Source: Rhodopseudomonas palustris JSC-3b
Lineage (GTDB): Bacteria; Pseudomonadota; Alphaproteobacteria; Rhizobiales; Xanthobacteraceae
Direction: 5' to 3'
NCBI GenBank assembly: GCA_000504425.1
Contig: KI632513.1
Coordinates: forward strand, 854,970-918,969
Length of the DNA stretch: 64,000 nucleotides
Shown: positions 45,093-52,842 of the stretch, in pieces
How positions within the stretch are numbered: position 1 is the first letter of the stretch
Layout of the letters: the number at the start of each line of letters is the position of its first letter
Made by a program: the position numbers and the translations under genes
The notes under the pieces: generated by a model
What the model was told of the DNA's origin: nothing
The model's input: the letters and a program-made list of their open reading frames with translations, nothing else
Databases searched by the model: none

Positions 45093-45871
45093 GCGAAGCC
45101 GATTACTTCGTGGTCGACGGTCTGTGCGTCAGTCTCGGCGGCAAGCTGCGGGTCAAGGATGTGTCGTTCGGCCTGCCGCGCGGTTGCCTGACCGCTTTGG
45201 TCGGGCCGAGCGGTGCCGGCAAGACCACGCTACTGCGTGCGCTGGCGGGGCTCATTCCCAGCGAAGGCCGCATCACGGCGGGTGGCGAAGAGGTCAGCAA
45301 AATTCCGGTGCGGCAGCGCGCCCGCCGGCTCAGCTATGTGCCGCAAGGCGAGGCGGTGCATTGGCCGCTGCCGGTGCGCGATGTGGTGGCGCTCGGCCGC
45401 TATCCGCATGGCGCGCCCGATCCGCAGCGGCTCGGCATCACCGATGCCGACGCGGTGGCGCGTGCGCTCCATGAAGTCGATCTGATGCCGCTGCAGGACC
45501 GCCGCGTCACCGAATTGTCGGGCGGCGAACGGCGGCGCGTGGCGATCGCGCGCGCACTGGCGACCGAGGCGCCGATCCTGCTCGCCGACGAGCCGATCGC
45601 GTCGCTCGATCCGTATTTCCAGCTCGCGGTGATGGCGCTGTTGCAGCGCCAAGCGCGCGCCGGCGCGCTGGTGCTGGTCATCACCCACGACATCGGCCTT
45701 GCGGCGCGCTTTGCCGATTGCATCCTGATGCTGAGCGAAGGGCGGCTTGCGGCGTGCGGACCGCCGAGCGCGGTGCTGGCGCCGCCACGGCTCGCGGATG
45801 TGTTTTCGATCGATGCCTATCGCAGCAGCCACGATGCCCAGCCGGTGCTGGTGCCTTGGGCGATGCGCTGA
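45089..45871 (+). CDS. btuD: ABC transporter ATPase, probable cobalamin importer
   Basis: A 260-residue ATPase with Walker A VGPSGAGKTTLLRAL, Q-loop SYVPQGEAVHWPL, signature LSGGERRRVAIARALA and Walker B PILLADEPIASLDP, and the H-loop in VITHDIGLA. It powers the FecCD permease encoded just upstream (4-base overlap) and overlaps the binding-protein gene by one base (TGATG), so all three are translationally coupled under the cobalamin riboswitch. Confidence 0.85.
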   Translation: MSEADYFVVDGLCVSLGGKLRVKDVSFGLPRGCLTALVGPSGAGKTTLLRALAGLIPSEGRITAGGEEVSKIPVRQRARRLSYVPQGEAVHWPLPVRDVVALGRYPHGAPDPQRLGITDADAVARALHEVDLMPLQDRRVTELSGGERRRVAIARALATEAPILLADEPIASLDPYFQLAVMALLQRQARAGALVLVITHDIGLAARFADCILMLSEGRLAACGPPSAVLAPPRLADVFSIDAYRSSHDAQPVLVPWAMR

Positions 45872-46728
45872 TGACAGCTGCGCTCAAGCTGCGCGCGATC
45901 CGGCTGTGCGCGGCGTTGCTGCTGAGTTCTGCAGCGCTGCTGCCTGGAGAGGCACGTGCTGGTGCGGCGCGGATCGCCTCGATCAACATGTGTTCCGATC
46001 AGCTGCTGATGGCGCTCGCCGATCCCGAGCAGATCGTTGGGCTCGGCCCCTACGCCCGCGACCCGCATCTGTCGTTCATGGCGCGCGAGGCGGAGCGTTT
46101 TCCGCAATTGTCGGGCGAGGCCGAAGACGTGCTGGAGTTGCAGCCCGACGTGGTGCTGGCCGGCCGCTATGGCAAGCGCGCCACCCGTGAATTGCTGCGT
46201 ACCAAGGGCATCAAGCTCGCCGAATTCGACGTGCCGCGCAGCATCGATGACGTCAAGGCGCAGATCACGCGGCTCGGCGAACTGGTCGGACATCCCGACC
46301 GCGCCAGCGCCCTCAATGCCCGCATCGATCAAGCGGCAGATCGCACAAGGCAGGCGGCCGCGCGTTGGCAGGGCCGGGTGCTGCCCTTGTCACGCCGCGG
46401 CTGGATCGCCGGCAGTGACAGTCTGATCAGCTCGCTGCTGTCGACCGCCGGCCTCGTCAATGCGGCCGCCGAGCTGGGCTTGCGCCAGGGTGGCTTTGCG
46501 TCGCTGGAAACCATCGTCGCGGCGCGGCCTGATCTGTTGCTGATGACCGACGATGTGCCGACCGCCGAGGATCAGGGCAAGGCGCTGCTGCTGCATCCGG
46601 CGATCCAGAACAGCTATCCGCCAAGCCGCCGCTTGGTGATTGCCGAGCAATTGACAATTTGCGGCGGACCGATGCTGCCGCAGGCGCTTGATCGGCTCAC
46701 CGCAGCGATCGAACGGATCGACCGCTGA
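45871..46728 (+). CDS. btuF: Periplasmic corrinoid-type substrate-binding protein
   Basis: A 285-residue exported protein. The start at 45871 overlaps the preceding stop and gives a signal peptide (AIRLCAALLLSSAALLPGEARA). The mature part is a TroA/BtuF-type binding fold: RIASINMCSDQLLMALADPEQIVGLGPYARDP, DVLELQPDVVLAGRYGKRAT, and a late RPDLLLMTDDV. It delivers substrate to the adjacent FecCD permease. The substrate is inferred from the riboswitch rather than from specific binding residues. Confidence 0.78.
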   Translation: MTAALKLRAIRLCAALLLSSAALLPGEARAGAARIASINMCSDQLLMALADPEQIVGLGPYARDPHLSFMAREAERFPQLSGEAEDVLELQPDVVLAGRYGKRATRELLRTKGIKLAEFDVPRSIDDVKAQITRLGELVGHPDRASALNARIDQAADRTRQAAARWQGRVLPLSRRGWIAGSDSLISSLLSTAGLVNAAAELGLRQGGFASLETIVAARPDLLLMTDDVPTAEDQGKALLLHPAIQNSYPPSRRLVIAEQLTICGGPMLPQALDRLTAAIERIDR

Positions 46729-46773
46729 CGCAAAGCGGCACTGGCTGATGTCAGCGGCTTGTCCTATTGCCCA

Positions 46774-46806
46774 GTCATGCCCGCGCTTGTCGCGGGTATC
46801 CACGTC
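46774..46806. repeat. REP-like palindromic intergenic element
   Basis: GTCATGCCCGCGCTTGTCGC and the following GGGTATCCACGTC form a CCCGCG/CGCGGG stem around CTTGT. From memory, near-identical elements (CATGCCCGGGCTTGTCCCGGGCATCCACG type) are abundant between genes in Bradyrhizobium and Rhodopseudomonas genomes. It lies just after the transporter operon. Only one copy is in this window, so its repeat nature is not shown here. Confidence 0.5.
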
Positions 46807-46890
46807 TTAATAGCGGAGCAAGGCTGGAGAGTCAGTGGCCGGGACGCGCCCGACCACCACGTGTACGCCTGCTAACAAGCGTCGCAATTA

Positions 46891-47217
46891 TCAATCGCTC
46901 GGCACTTCCTTGACGCGGTTCGGGTCCTGTTCGCGGCCGTCCCAGATCTTCGGCTTCTCCAGCCATTTCTGGATGAAATTCCACGAGCGGCGATAGCCAT
47001 TATGCGGCAGCGTGCAGGCGCTGCAATCCTTGCGCTTCATGCCGTTGCGATCGACGATCACGCTATAGGCGCCGGGGCATTCATAGGCGCTGAGCGGGCA
47101 GTAGCAGAACAGGCAGTTGAATTCGTGCTCGACGCCGGGATGACATGGATAAAACGGGCAGGCGTTGTTGGTAAAACCTTTGAACGCCTCGTTATTGGTG
47201 CTGTCTTTCGGTTCCAT
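46891..47217 (-). CDS. Cysteine-rich small-domain protein in the class III RNR operon
   Basis: A 108-residue protein from the ATG at 47217 (a longer form to 47247 adds ten non-conserved residues). It carries eight cysteines in clusters: ACPFYPCHPG, NCLFCYCPL, YECPG and KDCSACTLPH. This fits a family annotated as a cysteine-rich small domain, which probably binds metal. It follows nrdG by 53 bases on the same strand, so it is likely part of the nrd operon and hence under the cobalamin riboswitch. No function is established. Confidence 0.72.
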   Translation of the reverse strand: MEPKDSTNNEAFKGFTNNACPFYPCHPGVEHEFNCLFCYCPLSAYECPGAYSVIVDRNGMKRKDCSACTLPHNGYRRSWNFIQKWLEKPKIWDGREQDPNRVKEVPSD

Positions 47218-47270
47218 GCGGGTTCCATTGCGGGCCACAAAGGCCATGGAGTGGAGCGTTGGGCGAGCTT

Positions 47271-47981
47271 TTAGGCGAGCTGCCGCGGTTCGGCGATAGG
47301 TCCTTGGTGATAGCCGCCAGCAGCGGCCGAAGGGTTTAACCGCGGATCGGCGCAGCCGATCGCACGGAAGTCCTGAATGTGATGGTCGGTGACGCCAAGC
47401 GCCGCAAGCTCGGTGCGCAGCCGTTGCATCGCGTCCTCGTCGAGCAGCATTGGATGCACCGTGGTCCGGAGCTGATAGGCGACGCCCGAAGCCAGCACAT
47501 GATCGAGGCTGTGCCGCGCACGCTCGCCGCTGCCCGGCACGCCGGTGATGCGGTCGTACTCGGCAAATGGCGCTTTGACATCAAAGCCGATCCAGTCGAG
47601 CTGCGGCAGCAGCTGGGCGAGCCGGTCCGGATAGGGCCCTGCGGAATGCAGGCCGATCCGGAAGCCGAGCGCGCGCAGTTCAGCAATCGCCTGCGGCAAC
47701 GCCGTTTGCAGCGTCGGTTCGCCGCCAGACAGCACCACGCCATCGAGCAGGCCGCGCCGGCTCTTGAGGAACGACAGCACGTCGGCCCACGCGATCGCCG
47801 TCTCGCCATCTGCCGGCAGCAGATGTGGGTTGTGGCAATAGCCGCAGCGCCACGGGCAGCCTTGAAAAAATACCGTGGCCACCAATTCGCCCGGCCAGTC
47901 GCAACTCGACAGCCGGGCGATGCCGCCGATCCGCAGCTCAGTCGAGCTTGGCACGGGCTTCGCAGAAATATTTGCGGTCAT
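47271..47981 (-). CDS. nrdG: Anaerobic RNR-activating radical SAM protein
   Basis: A 236-residue radical SAM activase that generates the glycyl radical on NrdD. The [4Fe-4S]-binding Cys 42, 46 and 49 lie in FQGCPWRCGYCHNPHLL, with VVLSGGEPTLQ as the SAM-binding GGE motif and IGFDVKAPFAEYDRITG further on. The first 44 bases overlap the small glycyl-radical-domain gene. This N-terminal-cluster layout resembles the NrdG2-type activases paired with NrdD enzymes of the zinc-ribbon type. Confidence 0.9.
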   Translation of the reverse strand: MTANISAKPVPSSTELRIGGIARLSSCDWPGELVATVFFQGCPWRCGYCHNPHLLPADGETAIAWADVLSFLKSRRGLLDGVVLSGGEPTLQTALPQAIAELRALGFRIGLHSAGPYPDRLAQLLPQLDWIGFDVKAPFAEYDRITGVPGSGERARHSLDHVLASGVAYQLRTTVHPMLLDEDAMQRLRTELAALGVTDHHIQDFRAIGCADPRLNPSAAAGGYHQGPIAEPRQLA

Positions 47982-48129
47982 TGAATTCGCCGATCTTGCC
48001 GCGGTTGAACGAGGCGACCGGGCGGTGATAACCCATCACCCGGGTCCAGATTTCGCAGGGCTGACGCTCGGCATCAGTGAGCGTGATGGTTTCGATGGCG
48101 TCGCTGGCAATGGTGACGTGCGCGTTCAT
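47938..48129 (-). CDS. Separate glycyl-radical domain of class III ribonucleotide reductase
   Basis: A 63-residue protein whose second half, CEIWTRVMGYHRPVASFNRG, then KIGEFNDRKYF, is the glycyl-radical C terminus of NrdD; Gly 33 in RVMGY is the expected radical site. In most organisms this segment is the end of one NrdD chain. Here it begins at its own ATG with AAGGAGA eight bases upstream. It lies in the same reading frame as the large nrdD gene, separated only by one TGA (48148-48150) and six sense codons. It could be a stand-alone subunit, or joined by occasional readthrough. Confidence 0.85.
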   Translation of the reverse strand: MNAHVTIASDAIETITLTDAERQPCEIWTRVMGYHRPVASFNRGKIGEFNDRKYFCEARAKLD

Positions 48130-48147
48130 TGAAGTGGTCTCCTTGGG

Positions 48148-50169
48148 TCAGTGAGCAGCGGCAAGGCGCTTGGCGGCGAGCCGTTCGGCATCGCATTTCG
48201 GGCAGAACTGATGTTCGCCTTCGAGATAGCCATGGGTCGGGCAGATCGAGAAAGTCGGCGTTACGGTGACGTAAGGCAGCCGGAAATTTTCCAGCGCGCG
48301 CCGCACCAGCTTCTTGCAGGCGGTGCCGGATGACAGCCGCGAGCCCATATAGAGATGCAGCACGGTGCCGCCGGTGTATTTGCGCTGCAGTTCTTCCTGG
48401 CGTTCCAATGCCTCGAACGGATCGTCCGTGATGCCGGCCGGCAGCTGACTGGAATTGGTGTAGTAGGGGTGATCGTTGCTGCCCGCCTGCACAATGTCGG
48501 GATAGCGTTTGCGATCTTCCTTGGCGAACCGATAGGTGGTGCCTTCGGCCGGGGTGGCTTCCAGATTGTACAGATTGCCGGTCTGCTCCTGGAACGACGT
48601 GATCCGGGCGCGGACGTGGTCGAGCAGTCGCACCGCAAAGGCGTGGCCCCACGGCGTGGTGATATCCTCGGCGTCCTCGGTGAAGTTACGGATCATCTCA
48701 TTGATGCCGTTGACGCCGAGCGTCGAGAAGTGATTGCGTAGCGTGCCGAGATAGCGCTTGCTATACGGAAACAGGCCGCCATCCATGTAGCGCTGCACCA
48801 CCTTGCGCTTGATCTCGAGGCTGGTGCGGCCGATCTCGAGCAGGCCATCGAGCGCATTCAGCATGGCTGGTTCGTCGCCGCGATGCAGATAGCCGAGCCG
48901 CGCGCAATTGATGGTGACGACGCCGATCGATCCGGTCTGCTCGGCGCTGCCGAACAGGCCGTTGCCGCGCTTGAGCAGCTCGGTCAGGTCGAGTTGCAGA
49001 CGGCAGCACATCGAACGGATCATGTGCGGCTTCAGCTCGGAATTGATGAAGTTCTGGAAGTAGGGCAGGCCGTATTTCGCCGTCATCTCGAACAGCAGTT
49101 CGGCGTTCTCGCTCTCCCAGGGAAAGTCCGGCGTGATGTTGTAGGTGGGGATCGGGAAGGTGAATACCCGGCCCTTGGCATCACCGCGCGTCATCACTTC
49201 CATGTAGGCGCGGTTGATCATGTCCATTTCGGCCTGCAGCTCGCCATAGGTGAACGGCATGTCGTCGCCGCCGATCACTGGCACCTCGTCGCGCAGGTCC
49301 TCTGGGCAGGTCCAATCGAAGGTCAGGTTGGTGAACGGCGTCTGCGTGCCCCAGCGCGAGGGGACGTTGAGGTTGTACACCAGCTCCTGAATCGCCTGCA
49401 GCACCTCGGCGTAGCTGAGCTGATCCTTGCGGATGAACGGCGCGAGATAGGTGTCGAACGAGCTGAACGCCTGCGCGCCGGCCCATTCGTTCTGCAGCGT
49501 GCCGAGGAAGTTGACGATCTGGCCGACCGCGCTCGACAGATGCTTTGGCGGACCGGCTTCGACCTTGCCGGGCACGCCGTTCAGCCCCTCGGTGAGCAGC
49601 GTGCGCAGCGACCAGCCGGCGCAATAGCCCGACAGCATATCGAGATCGTGAATGTGCAGATCGCCATTGCGATGCGCTGCGCCGACCTCGGGCGGATAGA
49701 CATGCGACAGCCAGTAATTGGCGACCACCTTGCCGGATAGATTGAGGATCAACCCGCCGAGCGAATAGCCCTGGTTGGCGTTGGCGTTGACGCGCCAATC
49801 GGTGCGCTCGAGATATTCGTTGATCGAGGCCACGACATCGACCGCGGTCTTGCGGTCGCGGCGGGCCTGCTCGCGCTTCTCGCGATAGACGATGTAAGCG
49901 CGCGCGGTGACCAAATGATTGGCCGAAATCAGCACCTGTTCGACAATGTCCTGAATCTGCTCGATCTGCGGCACCGTGTCGTCGAAGCGATGCATGATCA
50001 CCTTGACGGCCTGGTGGGTGAGGCGGGCCGCCTCGTGCTCGGCGAATTCGCCTGTGGCACGCCCGGCGCGCGCAATCGCTGATTGGATCTTGTCGCAGTC
50101 GAACGGCACCGGCACGCCGCTGCGCTTGACGATCAGCCGCGGCAGGCTCGGTAGAACAGAAAGGGACAT
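48148..50169 (-). CDS. nrdD: Anaerobic (class III) ribonucleoside-triphosphate reductase, large part without the glycyl-radical tail
   Basis: From the ATG at 50169 the protein has 673 residues (two more from a GTG at 50175). The N-terminal ATP-cone (VKRSGVPVPFDCDKIQSAIARA) is followed by the barrel with HIHDLDMLSGYCAGWSL, NVPSRWGTQTPFTNL, FTFPIPTYNITPDF and GSIGVVTINCARLGYL. The chain ends with a metal-binding ribbon, CPTHGYLEGEHQFCPKC, then AERLAAKRLAAAH and TGA. The usual glycyl-radical segment after the ribbon is missing and is encoded by the next gene in the same frame. It reduces ribonucleotides anaerobically without B12. It lies under a cobalamin riboswitch. Confidence 0.93.
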   Translation of the reverse strand: MSLSVLPSLPRLIVKRSGVPVPFDCDKIQSAIARAGRATGEFAEHEAARLTHQAVKVIMHRFDDTVPQIEQIQDIVEQVLISANHLVTARAYIVYREKREQARRDRKTAVDVVASINEYLERTDWRVNANANQGYSLGGLILNLSGKVVANYWLSHVYPPEVGAAHRNGDLHIHDLDMLSGYCAGWSLRTLLTEGLNGVPGKVEAGPPKHLSSAVGQIVNFLGTLQNEWAGAQAFSSFDTYLAPFIRKDQLSYAEVLQAIQELVYNLNVPSRWGTQTPFTNLTFDWTCPEDLRDEVPVIGGDDMPFTYGELQAEMDMINRAYMEVMTRGDAKGRVFTFPIPTYNITPDFPWESENAELLFEMTAKYGLPYFQNFINSELKPHMIRSMCCRLQLDLTELLKRGNGLFGSAEQTGSIGVVTINCARLGYLHRGDEPAMLNALDGLLEIGRTSLEIKRKVVQRYMDGGLFPYSKRYLGTLRNHFSTLGVNGINEMIRNFTEDAEDITTPWGHAFAVRLLDHVRARITSFQEQTGNLYNLEATPAEGTTYRFAKEDRKRYPDIVQAGSNDHPYYTNSSQLPAGITDDPFEALERQEELQRKYTGGTVLHLYMGSRLSSGTACKKLVRRALENFRLPYVTVTPTFSICPTHGYLEGEHQFCPKCDAERLAAKRLAAAH

Positions 50170-50175
50170 CGGCAC

Positions 50176-50191
50176 CCCGCAATGTTGCGGG
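50176..50191 (-). other. Hairpin just upstream of the nrdD start
   Basis: A perfect 7-bp inverted repeat CCCGCAA/TTGCGGG with a 2-base centre ends six bases before the ATG at 50169. Its right arm supplies the G-rich stretch that would be the ribosome-binding site. It is therefore a candidate expression platform for the riboswitch upstream: when formed it would hide the start region. Confidence 0.5.
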
Positions 50192-50283
50192 CGAGAGCCA
50201 AGCAGGTGCGTGCCGGAAATCGAAGGCGGTGCGCCATTCGCAGCAAGCGACCCACCGGGACACCCCGCCCAGGGACGTTAGAT

Positions 50284-50465
50284 CATCGCGGCAGGTCTCC
50301 TGGCTCGCGGGTCAATGCTGACGTCAGCCTTCCCGGGATGTCTCCCAGTGGCGCTCAATGACGTCAGCTCGCCGCTTACAGTTGCGGGGGCAGCTCCGGC
50401 CTTGGCATTAGCCGCACCGGATTCCCTCTTAGCTCTCGATCTAGAGATTCGAGAGACCACGATGG
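50284..50465 (-). promoter_or_regulatory. Cobalamin riboswitch upstream of the class III RNR operon
   Basis: Read on the minus strand the region contains, in order, AGAGGGAATCCGGTGCGG, GCTGCCCCCGCAACTGTAAG, GCGCCACTGGGAGA, CCCGGGAAGGCTGACGTCAG and GCGAGCCAGGAGACCTGCC. These are the conserved blocks of an AdoCbl riboswitch. It ends about 115 bases before nrdD. Adenosylcobalamin would be expected to repress the operon, sparing the class III enzyme when a B12-dependent class II enzyme can work. Confidence 0.94.
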
Positions 50466-50589
50466 CTACATTTAGTGGGTGTGATCGCTGCGTGAGTCAA
50501 GCGGTATGGGAGCGCGATCAACGATCGTCAGCGCCGCTCCGTTCCAGTCGGCCCTTGCGCCCGGCGTGGCGCCGTGCTGTGGTGCCACC

Positions 50590-50768
50590 GTCTTCGGTGC
50601 CTTTCGCAGGAAAGGTGAAACGGGAACGCAGTGTGGCGTCTTCGCCAAAGCTGCGGCTGCCCCCGCAACTGTAGGCGGATTTCGCGATCAACGCGCCACT
50701 GAGGTGAGCTTGGCTTGCTCGGGAAGGCGATCGCGACCATGTCCGCGAGCCAGGAGACCGGCCGGAGA
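50590..50768 (+). promoter_or_regulatory. Cobalamin riboswitch upstream of cobT-cobS-cobQ
   Basis: On the plus strand: TTCGGTGCCTTTCGCAGG, AAAGGTGAAACGGGAACGC, GCTGCCCCCGCAACTGTAGG, GCGCCACTGAGG, CTCGGGAAGGCG and GCGAGCCAGGAGACCGGCC. The first conserved block starts about 125 bases from the beginning of the opposite-strand riboswitch, so the two face away from each other with their promoters presumably between. It ends about 205 bases before cobT. Confidence 0.95.
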
Positions 50769-50974
50769 CTGTTGCAATGCCATTCGACGGTGGGTCGAAG
50801 AAGGACGGGCGCATGACAGATCTTCCCCCAGCTTAGCGCTGGCCGCGATCCGCGGCCTGTGACTGATTCCATTTGCTCCGAAGTCGCTGCCCTGACCGGC
50901 AGCGCCGTGCTTGTGCGCGTCGCCACGCCGCGACCTGCGGCGCCCAACTTCTCACATGCTTTCTGTGTGCAGCC

Positions 50975-52036
50975 ATGCCCAGCCTGTCCTACGATCTCCT
51001 TCTCCAATCCATCACACCCGTTGATCGCTCGCGCGAAGCGGCGCTGCGCAGCCGGGTCGATGGCAAGGCCAAGCCGGTCGGCTCGCTCGGCCGGCTGGAA
51101 GACCTCGCGGTCCAGCTTGGGCTGATCTGGCATCCGGCGCCGCCGCGCACCGGGCGCGCCGCGGTGTTCATGTTCGCGGGCGATCACGGCATCGCGGCCG
51201 AGAATGTTTCACCTTATCCGGCGAGCGTGACGCGCATGATGGTGGCCGCCTGCCTGAACGGCACCGCGGGCATAAATCTATTGGCGCAAGCGGCCGGCGC
51301 CGAGGTGGTGGTGGTCGATGCCGGCGTCAATGGCGATCTGCCGCCGCATCCGGAACTGATCAATCACAAGATCCGGCATGGCAGCCGCAATTCCGTGGTC
51401 GAGCCGGCGCTGACGCTGGCCGAAGCACGCCAAGCGATCACCGTGGCCGCCGACATGGTGCGGCGCGCGATCGACGACGGGCTCGATATCGTGGCGATCG
51501 GCGAGGTCGGCATCAGCAACACCACGGCGGCGGCGCTGCTGGCGCATCGCCTCGGCCCCGCGCCGCTCGCCGATTGCGTCGGGCCGGGCACCGGCCTTGA
51601 TGCCGCGGGCGTGGCGCACAAGCTCGCGGTCGCCGGCCGTGCTGCGGCACGCAGCGACGCCGTAGCGCCGCTCGACGTGCTCGCCGAATTCGGCGGCTAT
51701 GAAATCGCGATGATGTGCGGCGCGATCCTCGGCGCGGCCTCCAAGCGCCGGCCGGTGATGATCGATGGTTTTATCGCCGGCTCGGCCGCGCTGGTGGCGA
51801 TCCGGCTCGTGCCCGCCGTGCGCGATTACTGCGTGTTCTCGCATCGCTCGGCCGAGCGCGGCCATGGCCAGATGCTGCGCTCGCTCGAGGCCGAGCCTTA
51901 TCTCGATCTCGGGCTGCGGCTCGGCGAGGGCACCGGCGCGGTGCTGGCGGTGCCGCTGGTGCGCGCCGCGGCCGGCATCCTGAACGGCATGGCTGACCTC
52001 GCTGACGTGCTGACCGCCAGCGAAGCGGCATCGTGA
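50975..52036 (+). CDS. cobT: Nicotinate-nucleotide:dimethylbenzimidazole phosphoribosyltransferase
   Basis: A 353-residue enzyme making alpha-ribazole phosphate, the precursor of the lower ligand of cobalamin. Motifs include GKAKPVGSLGRLEDLAVQLG near the N terminus, VFMFAGDHGIAAENVSPYP, AIGEVGISNTTAAALL and PVMIDGFIAGSAAL, plus the late FSHRSAERGHGQML. The start MPSLSYDLLL at 50975 is preferred over an open extension of 34 non-conserved codons. It is first in the cobT-S-Q operon under the riboswitch and overlaps cobS by one base. Confidence 0.95.
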   Translation: MPSLSYDLLLQSITPVDRSREAALRSRVDGKAKPVGSLGRLEDLAVQLGLIWHPAPPRTGRAAVFMFAGDHGIAAENVSPYPASVTRMMVAACLNGTAGINLLAQAAGAEVVVVDAGVNGDLPPHPELINHKIRHGSRNSVVEPALTLAEARQAITVAADMVRRAIDDGLDIVAIGEVGISNTTAAALLAHRLGPAPLADCVGPGTGLDAAGVAHKLAVAGRAAARSDAVAPLDVLAEFGGYEIAMMCGAILGAASKRRPVMIDGFIAGSAALVAIRLVPAVRDYCVFSHRSAERGHGQMLRSLEAEPYLDLGLRLGEGTGAVLAVPLVRAAAGILNGMADLADVLTASEAAS

Positions 52037-52791
52037 TGGCGACTTCGCGACCGTTCTTCCAGGCCGTGCAGATCATGACCATCGTGCCGACCCCCGCGGA
52101 AACGCGGATCGACGGCGATTGGCTGCAATCGGCAAAATACTTTCCGCTGGTCGGCGCGTTGATCGGCACCGCCTGCGCCACCGCGCTGCTGCTCGCCGAT
52201 CTGTTCTGGTCCGGCGCGGTGCCGGCGATCATTGCGGTCGGGGTCGGCGTGGCGCTGACCGGCGGCATTCACGAGGATGGCGTCTCTGACACCGCCGATG
52301 GACTGTTCGGTGGCCGCAGCCGCGAACAGCGGCTGACCATCATCAAGGACAGCCGGATCGGCACCTATGGCGCGCTGGCGCTGGCATTCTCGCTGGCGCT
52401 GCGCATCGCGCTGCTTGCCAGCCTGCCGGTGCCGATTGCTGCCGCCGCGCTGGTGGCGGCGCATAGTATCGGCCGCGCCGGCGTCACCGCGGGCATGACG
52501 CTGCTGCCCTATGGCGGTAATCTCAACACCGCCAAACTCGATTATCCACAGCAGCGGTTGTCGATCGCCGGCGTCGTGATCACGCTCGCTTTCACCATGC
52601 TCGGCTTTGGCGCGCTGCTCGCCTTGGCGCCGTGGTCCGCGCTGCTCGGCGCCGGGCTCGCGGTGCTGCTGGCGACACTGCCGATCCTGGCGGCGCAGAA
52701 GCTGCTCGGCGGCTACACCGGCGACATTTTGGGCGCGACCGAGCAACTGGCGGAAATCGGCCTGCTGCTCGGCGTCGCCGCCCTGATTTGA
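52036..52791 (+). CDS. cobS: Adenosylcobinamide-GDP ribazoletransferase (cobalamin synthase)
   Basis: A 251-residue integral membrane enzyme joining adenosylcobinamide-GDP and alpha-ribazole to give adenosylcobalamin. Typical blocks are FPLVGALIGTACA, GGIHEDGVSDTADGLFGGRSREQRLTIIKDSRIGTYG, and VAAHSIGRAGVT with several hydrophobic helices. The start ATG shares a base with the cobT stop (TGATG), so translation is coupled. The EDG-x-x-DTADGL motif with its Asp residues is complete. Confidence 0.94.
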   Translation: MATSRPFFQAVQIMTIVPTPAETRIDGDWLQSAKYFPLVGALIGTACATALLLADLFWSGAVPAIIAVGVGVALTGGIHEDGVSDTADGLFGGRSREQRLTIIKDSRIGTYGALALAFSLALRIALLASLPVPIAAAALVAAHSIGRAGVTAGMTLLPYGGNLNTAKLDYPQQRLSIAGVVITLAFTMLGFGALLALAPWSALLGAGLAVLLATLPILAAQKLLGGYTGDILGATEQLAEIGLLLGVAALI

Positions 52792-52842
52792 CGCATCCTC
52801 ATTCCTGACAATCCATCATCCCATCCGACACCGAGTTGTTTC

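Noticed and set aside
48130-48150. A sequencing frameshift as the cause of the split nrdD
   Set aside because: The two parts are in the same frame, so no indel is needed. A single TGA separates them, and the second part has its own well-placed Shine-Dalgarno. A point error at the TGA cannot be fully excluded without reads.
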